Part shown: positions 48,605 through 59,345 of the stretch, piece by piece
Numbering within the stretch: the stretch's first letter is position 1
Layout of the letters: each line of letters begins with the position of its first letter
NCBI GenBank assembly: GCA_947044365.1
Contig: OX345637.1
Location: 12,551,076 to 12,615,075, forward strand
Source of the DNA: Petrosia ficiformis
Taxonomy: Eukaryota > Porifera > Demospongiae > Haplosclerida > Petrosiidae
Reading direction: 5' to 3'
Length of the DNA stretch: 64,000 bases
Position numbers and translations under genes: made by a program
The notes under the pieces: generated by a model
What the model saw: only the letters and a program-made list of their open reading frames with translations
Told to the model about the DNA's origin: nothing
Databases searched by the model: none

Positions 48605-48727
48605 ATGATGTATGATAGTATATTTATTTTACTGTTTCTTACAACTAAACTGAATTTGTGTTGTGCTGTGTTTTGTAATGGACCTAAGAAACGAATCCAG
48701 AATGGTGATACTTTCATCCTAAGAGGT

Positions 48728-48732
48728 CCTTG
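48728..48732. repeat. copia target-site duplication CCTTG, left copy
   Basis: CCTTG directly before the left LTR; the matching CCTTG is at 53248-53252. Uninterrupted paralogues A and B read GGTCCTTGTCCTTC at this point, confirming a 5-bp duplication. Confidence 0.95.
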
Positions 48733-49003
48733 TGTTAGAATTAGTTTTCAGAATCCGACTTATAGACTGAACTCATAGACACAATAACACACTGAACTCA
48801 TTACAAAAATGAATTACTTATATAGCAAAACTAAAGAAGATTCTGGAAGATTCCAGATTTCAAAGCACATGTACATCAAAACTAATTAAAAGACAGGTTT
48901 TAACAAGTTCTTACAACCAGACTAATTAAACTCAAGTGTTACATAAAGATAAACAATGTACAGTCAATTTAAAGGTCAAACAGTTTGTAGTGCACATCTA
49001 ACA
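48733..49003 (-). repeat. copia 3' LTR, 271 bp
   Basis: TGTTAG..CTAACA ends. Read by eye against 52977-53247 there is one difference (GAATCCGAC against GAATCTGAC), so the insertion is very young. A purine tract (GAGGAGGAG) precedes it on the minus strand and overlaps the last codons of the polyprotein. Confidence 0.95.
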
Positions 49004-52000
49004 CTCCTCCTCACTGCAAGCAGTTTGATCTTTGAGTCCAATTAGTTCACGTAGCTTTACAAACTTCTTAGTTCCAAGTCCTTTGGTGAACATATCTGCT
49101 AGCATCTCATCTGTTTGGCAATATTTCAATTCTACTTTCTTGTTAGCTACTTGCTCTCGAATAAAATGGAACTTGATTCCAATGTGTTTTGCTCTGCCAT
49201 GAAATTGCGGGTTCTTCGACATGGCAATAGTCGATTGAATATTCTCGTTGATTAGAGTTGGTCCTGTCTGTTCTGAGTCCAGCTGTTGATACAGTTCCTG
49301 CAGCCAAACTGCTTCTTGTCCTGTACTAGCAAGTGCTATATATTCAGCCTCTGTTGTTGACAAGGCTACACAGGGTTGTTTTCGACTTCTCCAACTGACC
49401 AATGTACCTCCAATCTCAAAGCAGAATCCAGAAGTGGATTTATAATCATCACCGTCTCCTCCCCAATCTGCATCAGAGTAGCCAATCAGTTTTCTTGAGC
49501 TTTGAGGTTGATACAGCAGTCCAAGACTTGATGTGCCTTTCAAGTACCTGAAGATACGTTTGACAGCTGTCCAATGCTCTCGGGTTGGTTTGGAACAATA
49601 TCTGGCAACATTGCCTACAGCAAAGGAGATGTCTGGTCTTGTTTTTGTAGCCAGATATAACAAACTTCCTACGGCCGATTGATAAAAAGATGGATCCACA
49701 AGCTCACTACTATCAGTAGCTTTAGTCAGTTTTGTACCAACATCAACTGGTGAGCTTATACTTTTGGCATTATCAAAACCAAACTTCTTGAGCATACTCT
49801 CTGTGTAGGTTTGTTGACCAAGCCATACAGTTCCCTTGATGTCATTCACTCCAAGGAAGTACTTGAGCTCTCCAAGATCCTTGACCTTAAACTTCTTAGA
49901 AAAAGATTTCTTGACCTCTGCAATACAACTACCATCTTTTCCACAAATCACAATGTCATCCACATAGACACCGATAATGAGGGAATCAGCTCCTCCTGAC
50001 GATATATACACACAAGGATCACTGGGCGATTGCTCAAAGCCCATTTCCTTTAGACTTTTGTCTAATACTGAGTTCCAACATCTTGGAGCTTGTTTCAACC
50101 CATACAAGCTATGCTTCAGTTTGCAGACCAGATGTTGTTTTCCACTTTCAACAAAACCTTCCGGTTGCCTCATGTAGACCTCCTCCTCAATTTTTCCATT
50201 CAAAAAGGCTGCTGTTACGTCCATTTGATGGATCATCAAGCCTTTCTGAACAGCTGCTGCAACCAATGTACGAAGAGACTCAAAACGTACAACAGGACAG
50301 AATGTTTCGCCGTAATCTACACCAAAACGTTGGGAAAAACCTTGAGCTACTAGACGAGCTTTGTAACGATCTATAACACCATTAGCTCCTACTTTACGCT
50401 GGAAAACCCACTTGGATCCAACTACTCTTTTCCCTTCTGGGAATTCTACTAGTTCCCATACCTTGTTGTCACTAATTGATTCTATTTCACCATTCATGGC
50501 CTTCTTCCACTCTTCCTTCTCAGGACTGGACAAGGCTTCAGTAACACTAGTTGGTTCTGGATCCAATTGTTCAACACAATTCACCCATACTCCATAGTAG
50601 TCAGGCCTCTGTCTCACTCTTTCTGATTGTCTTACAATTGGAGTTTCTACCCTCTGTGCATCAGGTGGCTCTTCACACTCTGCCTCAGTCTCTTTGGTTG
50701 ACTCATCATTGGGGGTTTCAAGACTTGGTAGTTGCACTTCGACCAACGGCAATGGTTCCTCAGAATTCAGTGATTCATCACCGAGTCCATTAACTTCCTG
50801 CTCATTAAAGATAACATCCCGACTTAGGAAAATTCGCTTCTTTGTTTGGTCATACAGACGATATCCTTTTGTTTTGCTACCATATCCCAAAAGAACACAT
50901 TTTTGTGCCTTTGAGTCTAATTTTCCTCTCTCGTCTTTTGGTATATGTGCATAGACAGTACTGCCAAACACACGCAGATGGTCTACTCGTGGTTTCTCAC
51001 TAAACCAGGCTTCGTATGGTGTTATATTCTTCACAGCTTTGGTTGGACTACGGTTCGTTAAGTAGACGGCAGTTGATAGGGCCTCAGCCCAGAATCTCTG
51101 TGGTAGCTTAGCTCCAAATAACATTGAACGTGTGGTTTCAACAAGAGTCCTATTCATTCGCTCTGCAACTCCGTTTTGTTCCGGGGTTTTCGGCACTGTC
51201 AACTCATGCTTGATGCCCTCTTGTTGCAGATATTCTTGAAACTCTGTTGAGGTGAACTCTTCCCCATTGTCGGTTCGCAACACTTTCAGCTTGTATCTTG
51301 AGCTCTTCTCCACCATGGCTTTCCACTTCAAAAACTGTTGAAACACCTCATACTTGTGCTTCAGAACATATACCCATGTGAAATGGGTATTATCATCAGT
51401 AAACGTGAGAAAATACTCATTTCCTCCCAGTGATTTTGTGTTCACCTTTCCGCAAACATCACTGTGGACAATGCTAAGAGGTTCTTCTCCTCTTCTACGA
51501 CCAGTGGTTGGGAAACGACATCTATGGATTTTTCCATTTACACATGACTCACAGAATCCAACAGACTTTGATACATCATAGTTGAATCCCAGTACTAAGT
51601 CTTCACAGGCCATTTGCTTGAGGTTATTCTCTCCAATGTGTCCAAGTCGTCGATGCCACAGAGTCTCCTTTGACTCCACTATGTTTACTAAGTGATGTGT
51701 TGAGTGGGTGAATTTGAGGTGATAGAGTCCTCCCTTTTTCTTCGCACAGGCAACAACACGTTTTCTATTATCAACAACCTGACACCAGGAATCACAAAAA
51801 CTGACTTTCCTTCCTCTATCAGTCATCTTGACAACACTGAGCAAATTATATGAAAGTCCTGGGACATAAAGGACATCATGCAATGTGGTCTTCTTTGGTT
51901 CTCCATTGGGCAGCACCAGCTCCAACTCAACAGTTCCAGAGCCAGTTGCTTTTAGGCTTCGACCATCACCAAGGGTAACCTCTTGCTTCACCTTCAATGT

Positions 52001-52948
52001 CTTGAAGCATGTAAACAATTCTCTCTCATGACAAATGTGGCATGTTGCTCCAGAGTCGATTATCCAGCAATCTGAACAACCAGTTTCTGTGACACCTACA
52101 GAGTTTAGTTCATGGTGTGTCACTGTTAGGCCAACATCACCATCTGAGTCATTGGTGGTTACTTCCACTTTATTGACTTTGTGCTTTGTGTCCTTTCTCC
52201 AAGATTTATTACGCGGGTTTCTCTCGTCCCTTGCATTGGTTCTTAACACTTGAGGACAGTTTCGTTGGATGTGTCCATAGTTCTGACAGTTATAACATCT
52301 GGGTCCTCTCCTCTTTTGTTTCACAGTCATGGCTCCCTCGATCTTCACACTGGTAGTATCACGCTCGGTCCTCTTCTTCTCTTCGTATAGCAAGCGTTCA
52401 GTTACTACCTCCATGGTCGGCACTTCGGTATTTGCTTCAAGCGCAGTTACAAGGGTGTTGAACGAATCAGGAAGACTAGCAAGGAGACAGACAACACGAT
52501 CTTCTTTAGAGATTGCATCTCCAATAATCGACAGTTCGTTAAAAATTTCAGTCATCTCCTTAATATGTGTTTGAACTGAATCACCTTCTTTCAGTCGTAG
52601 AGTATGAAGACGCTTCCTCAATTGCAACTTGTTCGCCCATGACTTCTTTTGAAACTGATCGCCAAGTTTCTTCCAAACATCGGCTGGGTCATCAGGATCC
52701 CCTACCAGATACAACAAAGATAGATCAATAGAGAGAACGATAGTGGCCAGTGCTCTATCTCTACGAGTAGCGTATTTGCGGTAAGCATCTGACCCTTCTT
52801 CAGGAGCCTGCTCAGAGCCATTCACGATGCCCCAAACTCCATCTCTGATAAGTGCCATCTTGCATTGTAGCTTCCAAGTAGGGTAGTTAGATCCGTTGAG
52901 AGGAACAATAGTGACAGTCCTTGATTCTGACATCATTGTAGATTGCAC
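48998..52948 (-). CDS. copia gag-pol polyprotein, 1316 aa, intact
   Basis: Domains in order: Gag of the UBN2/copia type; zinc knuckle CYNCQNYGHIQRNC (about residue 218); aspartic protease CWIIDSGATCHIC (about 298); integrase zinc finger (LWHRRLGHIG) and catalytic core VHSDVCG, RTDNGEEF, PEQNGVAERMNRT (about 495, 558, 594); reverse transcriptase VDYGETFCPVVRFESLRTL and YVDDIVICG (about 994); RNase H SDADWGGD, LSTTEAEYIAL, DMFTKGLG (about 1160-1280). No stop or frameshift. Gag and Pol are in a single frame, so the Gag excess must come from processing or splicing as in other copia elements. Confidence 0.97.
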   Translation of the reverse strand: MQSTMMSESRTVTIVPLNGSNYPTWKLQCKMALIRDGVWGIVNGSEQAPEEGSDAYRKYATRRDRALATIVLSIDLSLLYLVGDPDDPADVWKKLGDQFQKKSWANKLQLRKRLHTLRLKEGDSVQTHIKEMTEIFNELSIIGDAISKEDRVVCLLASLPDSFNTLVTALEANTEVPTMEVVTERLLYEEKKRTERDTTSVKIEGAMTVKQKRRGPRCYNCQNYGHIQRNCPQVLRTNARDERNPRNKSWRKDTKHKVNKVEVTTNDSDGDVGLTVTHHELNSVGVTETGCSDCWIIDSGATCHICHERELFTCFKTLKVKQEVTLGDGRSLKATGSGTVELELVLPNGEPKKTTLHDVLYVPGLSYNLLSVVKMTDRGRKVSFCDSWCQVVDNRKRVVACAKKKGGLYHLKFTHSTHHLVNIVESKETLWHRRLGHIGENNLKQMACEDLVLGFNYDVSKSVGFCESCVNGKIHRCRFPTTGRRRGEEPLSIVHSDVCGKVNTKSLGGNEYFLTFTDDNTHFTWVYVLKHKYEVFQQFLKWKAMVEKSSRYKLKVLRTDNGEEFTSTEFQEYLQQEGIKHELTVPKTPEQNGVAERMNRTLVETTRSMLFGAKLPQRFWAEALSTAVYLTNRSPTKAVKNITPYEAWFSEKPRVDHLRVFGSTVYAHIPKDERGKLDSKAQKCVLLGYGSKTKGYRLYDQTKKRIFLSRDVIFNEQEVNGLGDESLNSEEPLPLVEVQLPSLETPNDESTKETEAECEEPPDAQRVETPIVRQSERVRQRPDYYGVWVNCVEQLDPEPTSVTEALSSPEKEEWKKAMNGEIESISDNKVWELVEFPEGKRVVGSKWVFQRKVGANGVIDRYKARLVAQGFSQRFGVDYGETFCPVVRFESLRTLVAAAVQKGLMIHQMDVTAAFLNGKIEEEVYMRQPEGFVESGKQHLVCKLKHSLYGLKQAPRCWNSVLDKSLKEMGFEQSPSDPCVYISSGGADSLIIGVYVDDIVICGKDGSCIAEVKKSFSKKFKVKDLGELKYFLGVNDIKGTVWLGQQTYTESMLKKFGFDNAKSISSPVDVGTKLTKATDSSELVDPSFYQSAVGSLLYLATKTRPDISFAVGNVARYCSKPTREHWTAVKRIFRYLKGTSSLGLLYQPQSSRKLIGYSDADWGGDGDDYKSTSGFCFEIGGTLVSWRSRKQPCVALSTTEAEYIALASTGQEAVWLQELYQQLDSEQTGPTLINENIQSTIAMSKNPQFHGRAKHIGIKFHFIREQVANKKVELKYCQTDEMLADMFTKGLGTKKFVKLRELIGLKDQTACSEEEC

Positions 52949-52956
52949 AGCAGTCT

Positions 52957-52976
52957 AGCAAGCTGGGCTCATAACC
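52957..52976 (-). other. copia primer-binding site, Met-tRNA anticodon-arm type
   Basis: Adjacent to the 5' LTR, the minus strand reads GGTTATGAGCCCAGCTTGCT. Its complement contains GCTGGGCTCATAACC, the anticodon stem-loop of a CAT (methionine) tRNA, instead of a tRNA 3' end. This fits the internal half-tRNA priming known for Drosophila copia. Confidence 0.65.
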
Positions 52977-53247
52977 TGTTAGAATTAGTTTTCAGAATCT
53001 GACTTATAGACTGAACTCATAGACACAATAACACACTGAACTCATTACAAAAATGAATTACTTATATAGCAAAACTAAAGAAGATTCTGGAAGATTCCAG
53101 ATTTCAAAGCACATGTACATCAAAACTAATTAAAAGACAGGTTTTAACAAGTTCTTACAACCAGACTAATTAAACTCAAGTGTTACATAAAGATAAACAA
53201 TGTACAGTCAATTTAAAGGTCAAACAGTTTGTAGTGCACATCTAACA
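52977..53247 (-). repeat. copia 5' LTR, 271 bp
   Basis: Second LTR copy, ends TGTTAG..CTAACA, followed by the right CCTTG duplication at 53248-53252. Contains the element's promoter by family knowledge; no TATA box assigned. Confidence 0.95.
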
Positions 53248-54099
53248 CCTTGTCCTTCAGATAATCCTCTATTTGTTCCTGTTAATGATTCTGTCTTATA
53301 TAAGTGTGATAATGAAAAGCCTGGTGAAACATACTTGCCATTATGGAATATCAGTGGTTTGTCAGATGAAAGCAACGAGTATTACTGGATCAGATATAAT
53401 ATTCTTTCTTAGTTTATCACCTGTATTATCAAAACATACAGATTCTGAACACAATCCACATTGAATATTAATAACAGGTTCATTAAATACATTCTCTAAC
53501 AAGAATGTTATAAGTGTTGTTTTAATGGCCAGTTACTGTTATACTGTGTTATTCTGAAGCTTCATCATTTAAAAATGGTGAAGTGAGTCTTACTATTCTG
53601 TTAATAATTATATTATCATGCATGTTATACCTATATAGGTTCACCTCAGTCGCTCACTCGTCATAAGACAGAGATACAGTATTACTAACCTGGTCTTCTC
53701 CAGTAGCTGCTTCAAATTCTTCTGCAGAGTTTGTATATAATATTACTAACAATACTAGTTTAAATATTAGTAGAGAAGATATACCTGATGATTATCATGT
53801 GTGTAGTTAATATTACTGGAGTATGAGATCAGTAGTAGGAGAGAGAAAGAGTATGACAGTAGAAACATTCTTTATTCAGGTATGTAGTCTATTATACGTA
53901 ATTGTAATATGTGTTATAAAACATAATTATAATTATCTCTAGCTCCTAAAGTTACAAGTGGTCTACAAGTCAATGTAACGAAATGTATGAATGTATTAAT
54001 GCAATTTGTAGTGTAATTAATGGATGCAGTGATATTAATATAATAATCTAGTGTTTCTGGTGACTGACATGACATAATCTGAGTGAGAAAATCACTACA

Positions 54100-55360
54100 T
54101 CTATAGATTTGTCTATGATGTGCAGCTTAGCGCTGTTGGAACATACAGAACTACAGCTGCAAATCATGTATAGCAGGATTAAATCACACAAATGGAGAAA
54201 GTATTGGTTTCACTTGTACTACTGAAAACATTAACAGATCTGATATAAAAGACAGACAACTGATTCTTAATACCACAAGACTTAATATATATTCTCAGAA
54301 GGATATACTGAGCCTGATTACAACCTTTACCAGGAATTCAACAGTTCAGTAGTTCACTAACTCTCCGTGATTTAAGAGAGACTGATAATGGCAGTTACTC
54401 ATACAGAGCTGACAATGAAGCAAAATTACCTGTATCACTGAATTCATCGCCATTCATGTTAATAGTATCAGGTAATATGCTGAAGTCATATTTAAAAAAA
54501 AACCATCAATATTTTATTTCAGTGCCACTGGACCTACCATAAACCCCTGTGGACAATGTCAACACTTATCTGAGCTACCTATGCATTTGAGATGAAGACT
54601 ATACAGGAACAAACTGCGATATAGGTGAGAAAATATCAAAAATTCATAATGTGACAGCACCTATTTACTCTTTGCGTACATCAGAACATGAACAGCTTCT
54701 CATTCACTTATGTTTAATAATATTTATTATATCTGCAATTTACAAGAGAACAGTGACTGGTCTGTGTGCATTAGTGCCAGCACTTATGCAGTATTTCTTT
54801 CTGGTGACCTTTATGCATAAAGGTCACCAGAAAGAAATGCTAATGGCATCTGAAGCTGTGAACCTCTATATGAAACTGGTTGTTATTCTAGGAGCAAATT
54901 AAGATACCTAACTTTGTTTTAAAAGCTAGATTCATATCATGGTGTGATTATTGTAATACAGTTTATATACATTAAATGTCTTCCTTCTTTAATAACCCTA
55001 TTTTCATTGTCCTCTTCTGTTTTGCTCCAAATTATGAGAATTATATCAGCGATCATTAATTTATAAGTACCTCTGTCCAACTATAATAGCTGTTAATATT
55101 TAGTATATCTCCACTATTTATAATACCAAACAATTCTAAGTGTATGCAGCACAACGTTATTATAAATACCATTGCATTACATGGAATCCTATTTCACATA
55201 AACATTAAAATTAATTAATAAAGTTATACTGACGAGAGAACAGCTATGATTCTTAGGAGATGCAAACACTGTCTCACTCTTGTTTCATTTACTTCTAGTT
55301 GTCGAGCATTCAATATACCATACTATATATATATTGGAATGGTGGTTCCTTTCTTTCCTA
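54100..55360 (+). pseudogene. adhesion-GPCR relic with Ig and EGF remnants
   Basis: 54110-54170: VYDVQLSAVGTYRTTAANH (Ig end). 54175-54300: NHTNGESIGFTCTTEN (Ig start). 54345-54472: SLTLRDLRETDNGSYSYRAD, an Ig DxGxYxY motif, with a GT donor after it. 54520-54622: NPCGQCQH then CI-stop-DEDYTGTNCDI, an EGF-like end with its Cys codon turned TGA. 54700-54895: PALMQYFFLVTFM and MASEAVNLYMKLV, TM3 of adhesion GPCRs. 55230-55360 matches 28140-28275. Multiple stops and frame changes; the GPS is deleted here but visible in the sister relic at 27.2 kb. Confidence 0.72.
54793..54838. repeat. 46-bp perfect palindrome in the aGPCR relic
   Basis: 23-bp arms (TTTCTTTCTGGTGACCTTT and complement) with no loop. 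The sister copy at 27870-27900 has only the left arm, so the right arm arose in place by copying the other strand. Confidence 0.9.
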
Positions 55361-57224
55361 CATTTTTAATTGAACAAACATTTTGGTCATTATTCTTTCA
55401 CTTTACACAAATCTAATGTCAAAAAAAACAAGAGAATATTTCTTTTGTTCGTTAACAACTTGTCATTGTCACTAACACTCTCCATCTTATTTGGATTAGT
55501 TACATGCATGTGGTCTACAAGTCAATATAACAGACTGTATGAGTGATATAACTATATTAATACAATTTGTAGTAAGTATATGCATTATTATTATAACTAT
55601 ACTTGTATTATAATACTAAATGTGGTGACATAAACATAAACATTAATTTTTTATATCAATCACCAGTGACACTAGATTATGAGGTTCTAATTATGATATT
55701 AACATCACAACACCTGTTAATTACACTAATACTGAGTTGATTTTCTACTGGAGGACTTACTAATTGCTGTAATATTATTGGTTATTATCTGACTGAACAT
55801 CATATTTTTGAAGTGTTTTCACTTGTGTGTATTATACTTCATTCAGAAGAATCATTTATACTTGACATATTAGATAATGCAGAATGTTTTGGATGTCTAC
55901 CTCCTCTGTTCTCTCTTTCTTTTTTTTAGTCCCTTCTCCTCCCCTCCATATGCATTACTATTTTATCAAGTTTATTTATTATAGTAATAATTTCTAGTAT
56001 TCAGTTCGGATATGATTTCAATCACACCAATCACTCACTAGAATAGGTTAGATCAATAATTTGTATACATGTGAATAGTTGGATCTAAGTCTATAGATAA
56101 CATTCTGTTTTAATTAGTAGTTCAATACATAATCAATCAATAAAAGCATAATTATATAAGTTATTTATTGTGTGTGCAGTTATATTAATTAGTAGTTGAA
56201 ACTTATGTGAGGAAAGTAACTTATGTCAATAGAACCTAGCTTTTTTCTGATGTTACGTTGAGTATCTAGAAACTGCAAGCATGAGTTATATATCTTTTTG
56301 GAGAATATACATTTCTAACAAAGAAACACAACATAACTGTTATAATACTGATAACTACTAAAATATAATAGTCAGAAGAAAGAGGCAATTATAACAGTCA
56401 TCAATCAATATATAATAGTTTTATATTCTTAAATAATTCTTTCATTATTCAACAGTTTACTGATCCTGACTTGAAAACTAATGAAGCTTATGGTACTCAT
56501 AAAAACACTAATACTATATACTATACAAGACACAAACATACCAGTATATGAAGATACGACATCCCTTCCTCAGTCTATGGCAAGTACTTTAATGATATTA
56601 ATTCGCATATTTAATAATAATTATTTATGGTATATATAATATATATATAATTATAATACATACCATTTGTCATTTCCAATTTTCCATTGGATACCTCGAC
56701 TGACGCTCCTGTTTTAAACGAGAAAGAGAGTATTTTTTAGTATTTTGTATGTTGCTTATAAACTATAATAAAATTAATAGATCTAATAATAATAATTATT
56801 ATTATTATAAATAAGGCCTGATGAATGAACTCGGAAGTCACAGTTTTGTGTTTATTCATCACAGTTTTGAACTGAACCCGCCTACTTCGATATAGTCGTT
56901 ATATCGCTCGACCAAGTGATGAAGACAAGCAAGATATGTGTAATGCTACTGTCTCTAGTGGGTCTATGTTGTGCTACATTTTGTATAGAACCTGTAAAAC
57001 AGTTTCAAGTTTCAAGTTTCAAATATGTCCTAGTCTCGCGTAGCCAGCCCCTCCCACTCTAACGTTGATCCTTTGCTGATTTCTGTTGGAGATACTATGA
57101 TATATAAATGTGAATATCAGTTTCCTAATGATGTAAATTATATACCTGTTTGGAACATCAGTGGTTATAGTGACTCACCATATCCATTTGGATTTAGTTC
57201 TCCTCCATCAAATATCATAATTAA

Positions 57225-58184
57225 GGTGGTACTAGGGAGTGGGCGGATGCGACTCCAATCAGTTTCAAAATAGAATATTATATAATATGACTCTAACCTG
57301 GTGTAATAGCAACCTTCATATCTTCTGATCAGCTTTATATTGTCCTGTAATTGAAGAAATATGGTTAAAATCGCCATTTTTCCAATCGCAATAAGTACAA
57401 ACCACGAAAGCCACGCCCACCAATCATGGGTGCACGTGCACCAAGTACAATGTATTTTAAGAAAACAAATAGAGCCGTTTTCTGAAAATTCATTTTACTT
57501 TTATAGTTACAAGAGGCTGAAGAAAGCTGAATTCTGTAGCTTTTCACTGAAACCATAAAATTTACTTTCTAGACACTATCAAACTCCGATCTTTCTCAGA
57601 GAGCAACTACGCCATTGTTTCCCACCTACACTATCAGTGAAAACATTTAGGCCCAATAATTATACCCCCTGGTGGGTGTGGCTTCCAAAAAAAATACAGA
57701 ATCGAACCAGATTGTATGCAGCAAGAAGCTTGCAAGACTAGAAACTGATTGGAGTAGCATCCGCCCACGGAAAAGACTACAACCTTAAGGCGGGTAACTG
57801 TAGTTGCTCTCTGAGAAAGATCGGAGTTTGATAGTGCCTAGAAAGGTAGATTTTATGGTTTCAGTGAAAAGCTACAGAATTCAGCTTTCTTCAGCCTCTT
57901 GTAACTATAAAAGTAAAATGAATTTCCAGAAAACGGCTCTATTTGTTTTCTCTAAATGCATTGTACTTGGTGCATATGCCATGATTGGTGGGCGTGGCTT
58001 TCTCCGTTTTGTACTTATTGCGATTACAAAAATGGACATTTTATATATGTTTTATCACTTCCAGGACCCTATAAAGGTGATTAGAAGATATGAAGGTTGC
58101 CATTACACCAGGTTAGAGTCATATTATATAATATTCTATTTTGAAACTGATTGGAGTCGCATCCACCCATTCCCTTGTACCACC
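57225..58184. mobile_element. 960-bp foldback element with TTAA flanks in exon 1 of E
   Basis: Ends GGTGGTAC..GTACCACC between TTAA copies at 57221-57224 and 58185-58188. Arms of almost 400 bp each (shared: GGATGCGACTCCAATCAGTT, AGAAAACAAATAGAGCCGTT, GAGAAAGATCGGAGTTTGAT) around a loop of about 150 bp. Removing it leaves one TTAA and joins the receptor frame. The reading frames inside it are mirror images, not genes. Confidence 0.88.
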
Positions 58185-58297
58185 TTAAGACAGATGGAGG
58201 TACTACTACTATTCTTGAGTTCAATGTGATTGAGATTGAATCTGTTAGAATTCAGTGTGAATTTGAAAGTCCGACATATGGGTATGTGAACTAAATC

Positions 58298-58400
58298 AGG
58301 ATGGTACTAACACAGGACGTTAACGTAGGACCCAAAATTAAACAAACCACTCCACATAAGTATGTACAGCTCTTGCTTTATAGCAGTGTAGGTACTTGTG
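58298..58400. repeat. MITE fragment in exon 1 of E
   Basis: ACCCAAAATTAAACAAACCA followed by CTTTATAGCAGTGTAGG matches the core of the 42113-42368 element. It breaks the last third of exon 1. Confidence 0.65.
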
Positions 58401-59345
58401 TCAAGGTGTAGATTGCATTATGGAGCCTTTAAAAAATAATGTTGTTTCTGAGCCAGTGACACTTGTGGCTTTCAGTGAGTAACCTTTGATTTATTAATCA
58501 TTAATTCATTTTTTCTTACAGGTTCACCTCAGCCACTCACTCATCATAGAGACAGAGATACAGTATTACTAACCTGGTCTTCTCCAGTAGTTAGTGCTTC
58601 AAACTATCCTGTAGAGTTCCATTATGAAGTGATATTAATAAATAATAATTTACAAGTCATTGCATATAATATTACTAACAATACTAGTTTAAATATTAGT
58701 AGAGAAGATATACCTGATGATTATCATGTGTGTAGTCAATATTACTGGAGTGTGAGATCAGTAGTAGGAGAGAGAAAGAGTATGATAGTACAGGCTAAGG
58801 ATAATTGAGGATAATATTACTGTTTTTTACGAATCATTAGTACCAGTTTACTCAAGTAATGAAAAAGTTCATATTGTTCTTGTAGTAATGGATCGAAGTT
58901 TGGATTCATTACTAAACAGTTCTATTATTGTTAATGTTAGTAATGAATGTGGTTATGATGAGTCTGAATATCAATTAATAGGTAAGATGATATTGTAATT
59001 ATATACCTCTTCAGCTATTATTATTATTCCTATTTAGAAGATACAAACATTCCAAGTTGTCCACCCTCTCCCTCCCCTTCTCCATCTCCTGTATCCACCT
59101 TTGCTGTTGTATCAAGTTCATTTATTATCAGTAGTGCAATAAGTACAGTATCCAGTTTCAGTATTTTATTAAACACTCCAGCAACTACAATAGGTTAGAG
59201 ATTATTGTGTGTGTCATTAAGCAGGTAGTCTTTATTGCTATTATTAAAATAGTTACAATGTAGAAGTGCATGTATATTCAACCTTGCAGTATGGAATGGA
59301 AAAAATGTTTCTTCATTAGCCATTTTTTTTGTCAATAAACTAATA

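Larger units (their letters stand above)
48733..53247 (-). mobile_element. complete, young Ty1/copia retrotransposon
   Basis: 4515 bp with two 271-bp LTRs, perfect 5-bp target duplication, a polypurine tract, a tRNA-primer site and one uninterrupted gag-pol frame. It is inserted in exon 1 of receptor D1, antisense to it. All hallmarks of an element able to move recently. Confidence 0.96.
48605..56590 (+). pseudogene. receptor region D: two decayed receptor copies around an adhesion-GPCR relic
   Basis: D1: signal peptide and CNGPKKRIQNGDTFILRG (48605-48732), copia insertion, continuation 53253-53385, an inverted part of exon 1 (53389-53585), exon 2 (53640-53880; truncated, CAA to TAA stop at YCVCS-Q), exon 3 (53945-54010), an inverted scrap of exon 4 (54016-54082). 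Adhesion-GPCR relic: 54100-55360. D2: exon 3 (55510-55575), exon 4 scrap (55660-55815), exon 5 (55870-56046), TM scrap (56335-56395), tail exon (56457-56580; NEAYGT, VYED). Many frameshifts. Non-functional. Order D1, aGPCR, D2 parallels A, aGPCR, B. Confidence 0.82.

Noticed and set aside
49811..52574. Plus-strand frames of 60-97 codons across the copia element
   Set aside because: Antisense shadows of the gag-pol frame.
57361..58229. Three frames with shared MVSVKSYRIQLSSAS text on both strands
   Set aside because: Produced by the two complementary arms of the 960-bp foldback element.
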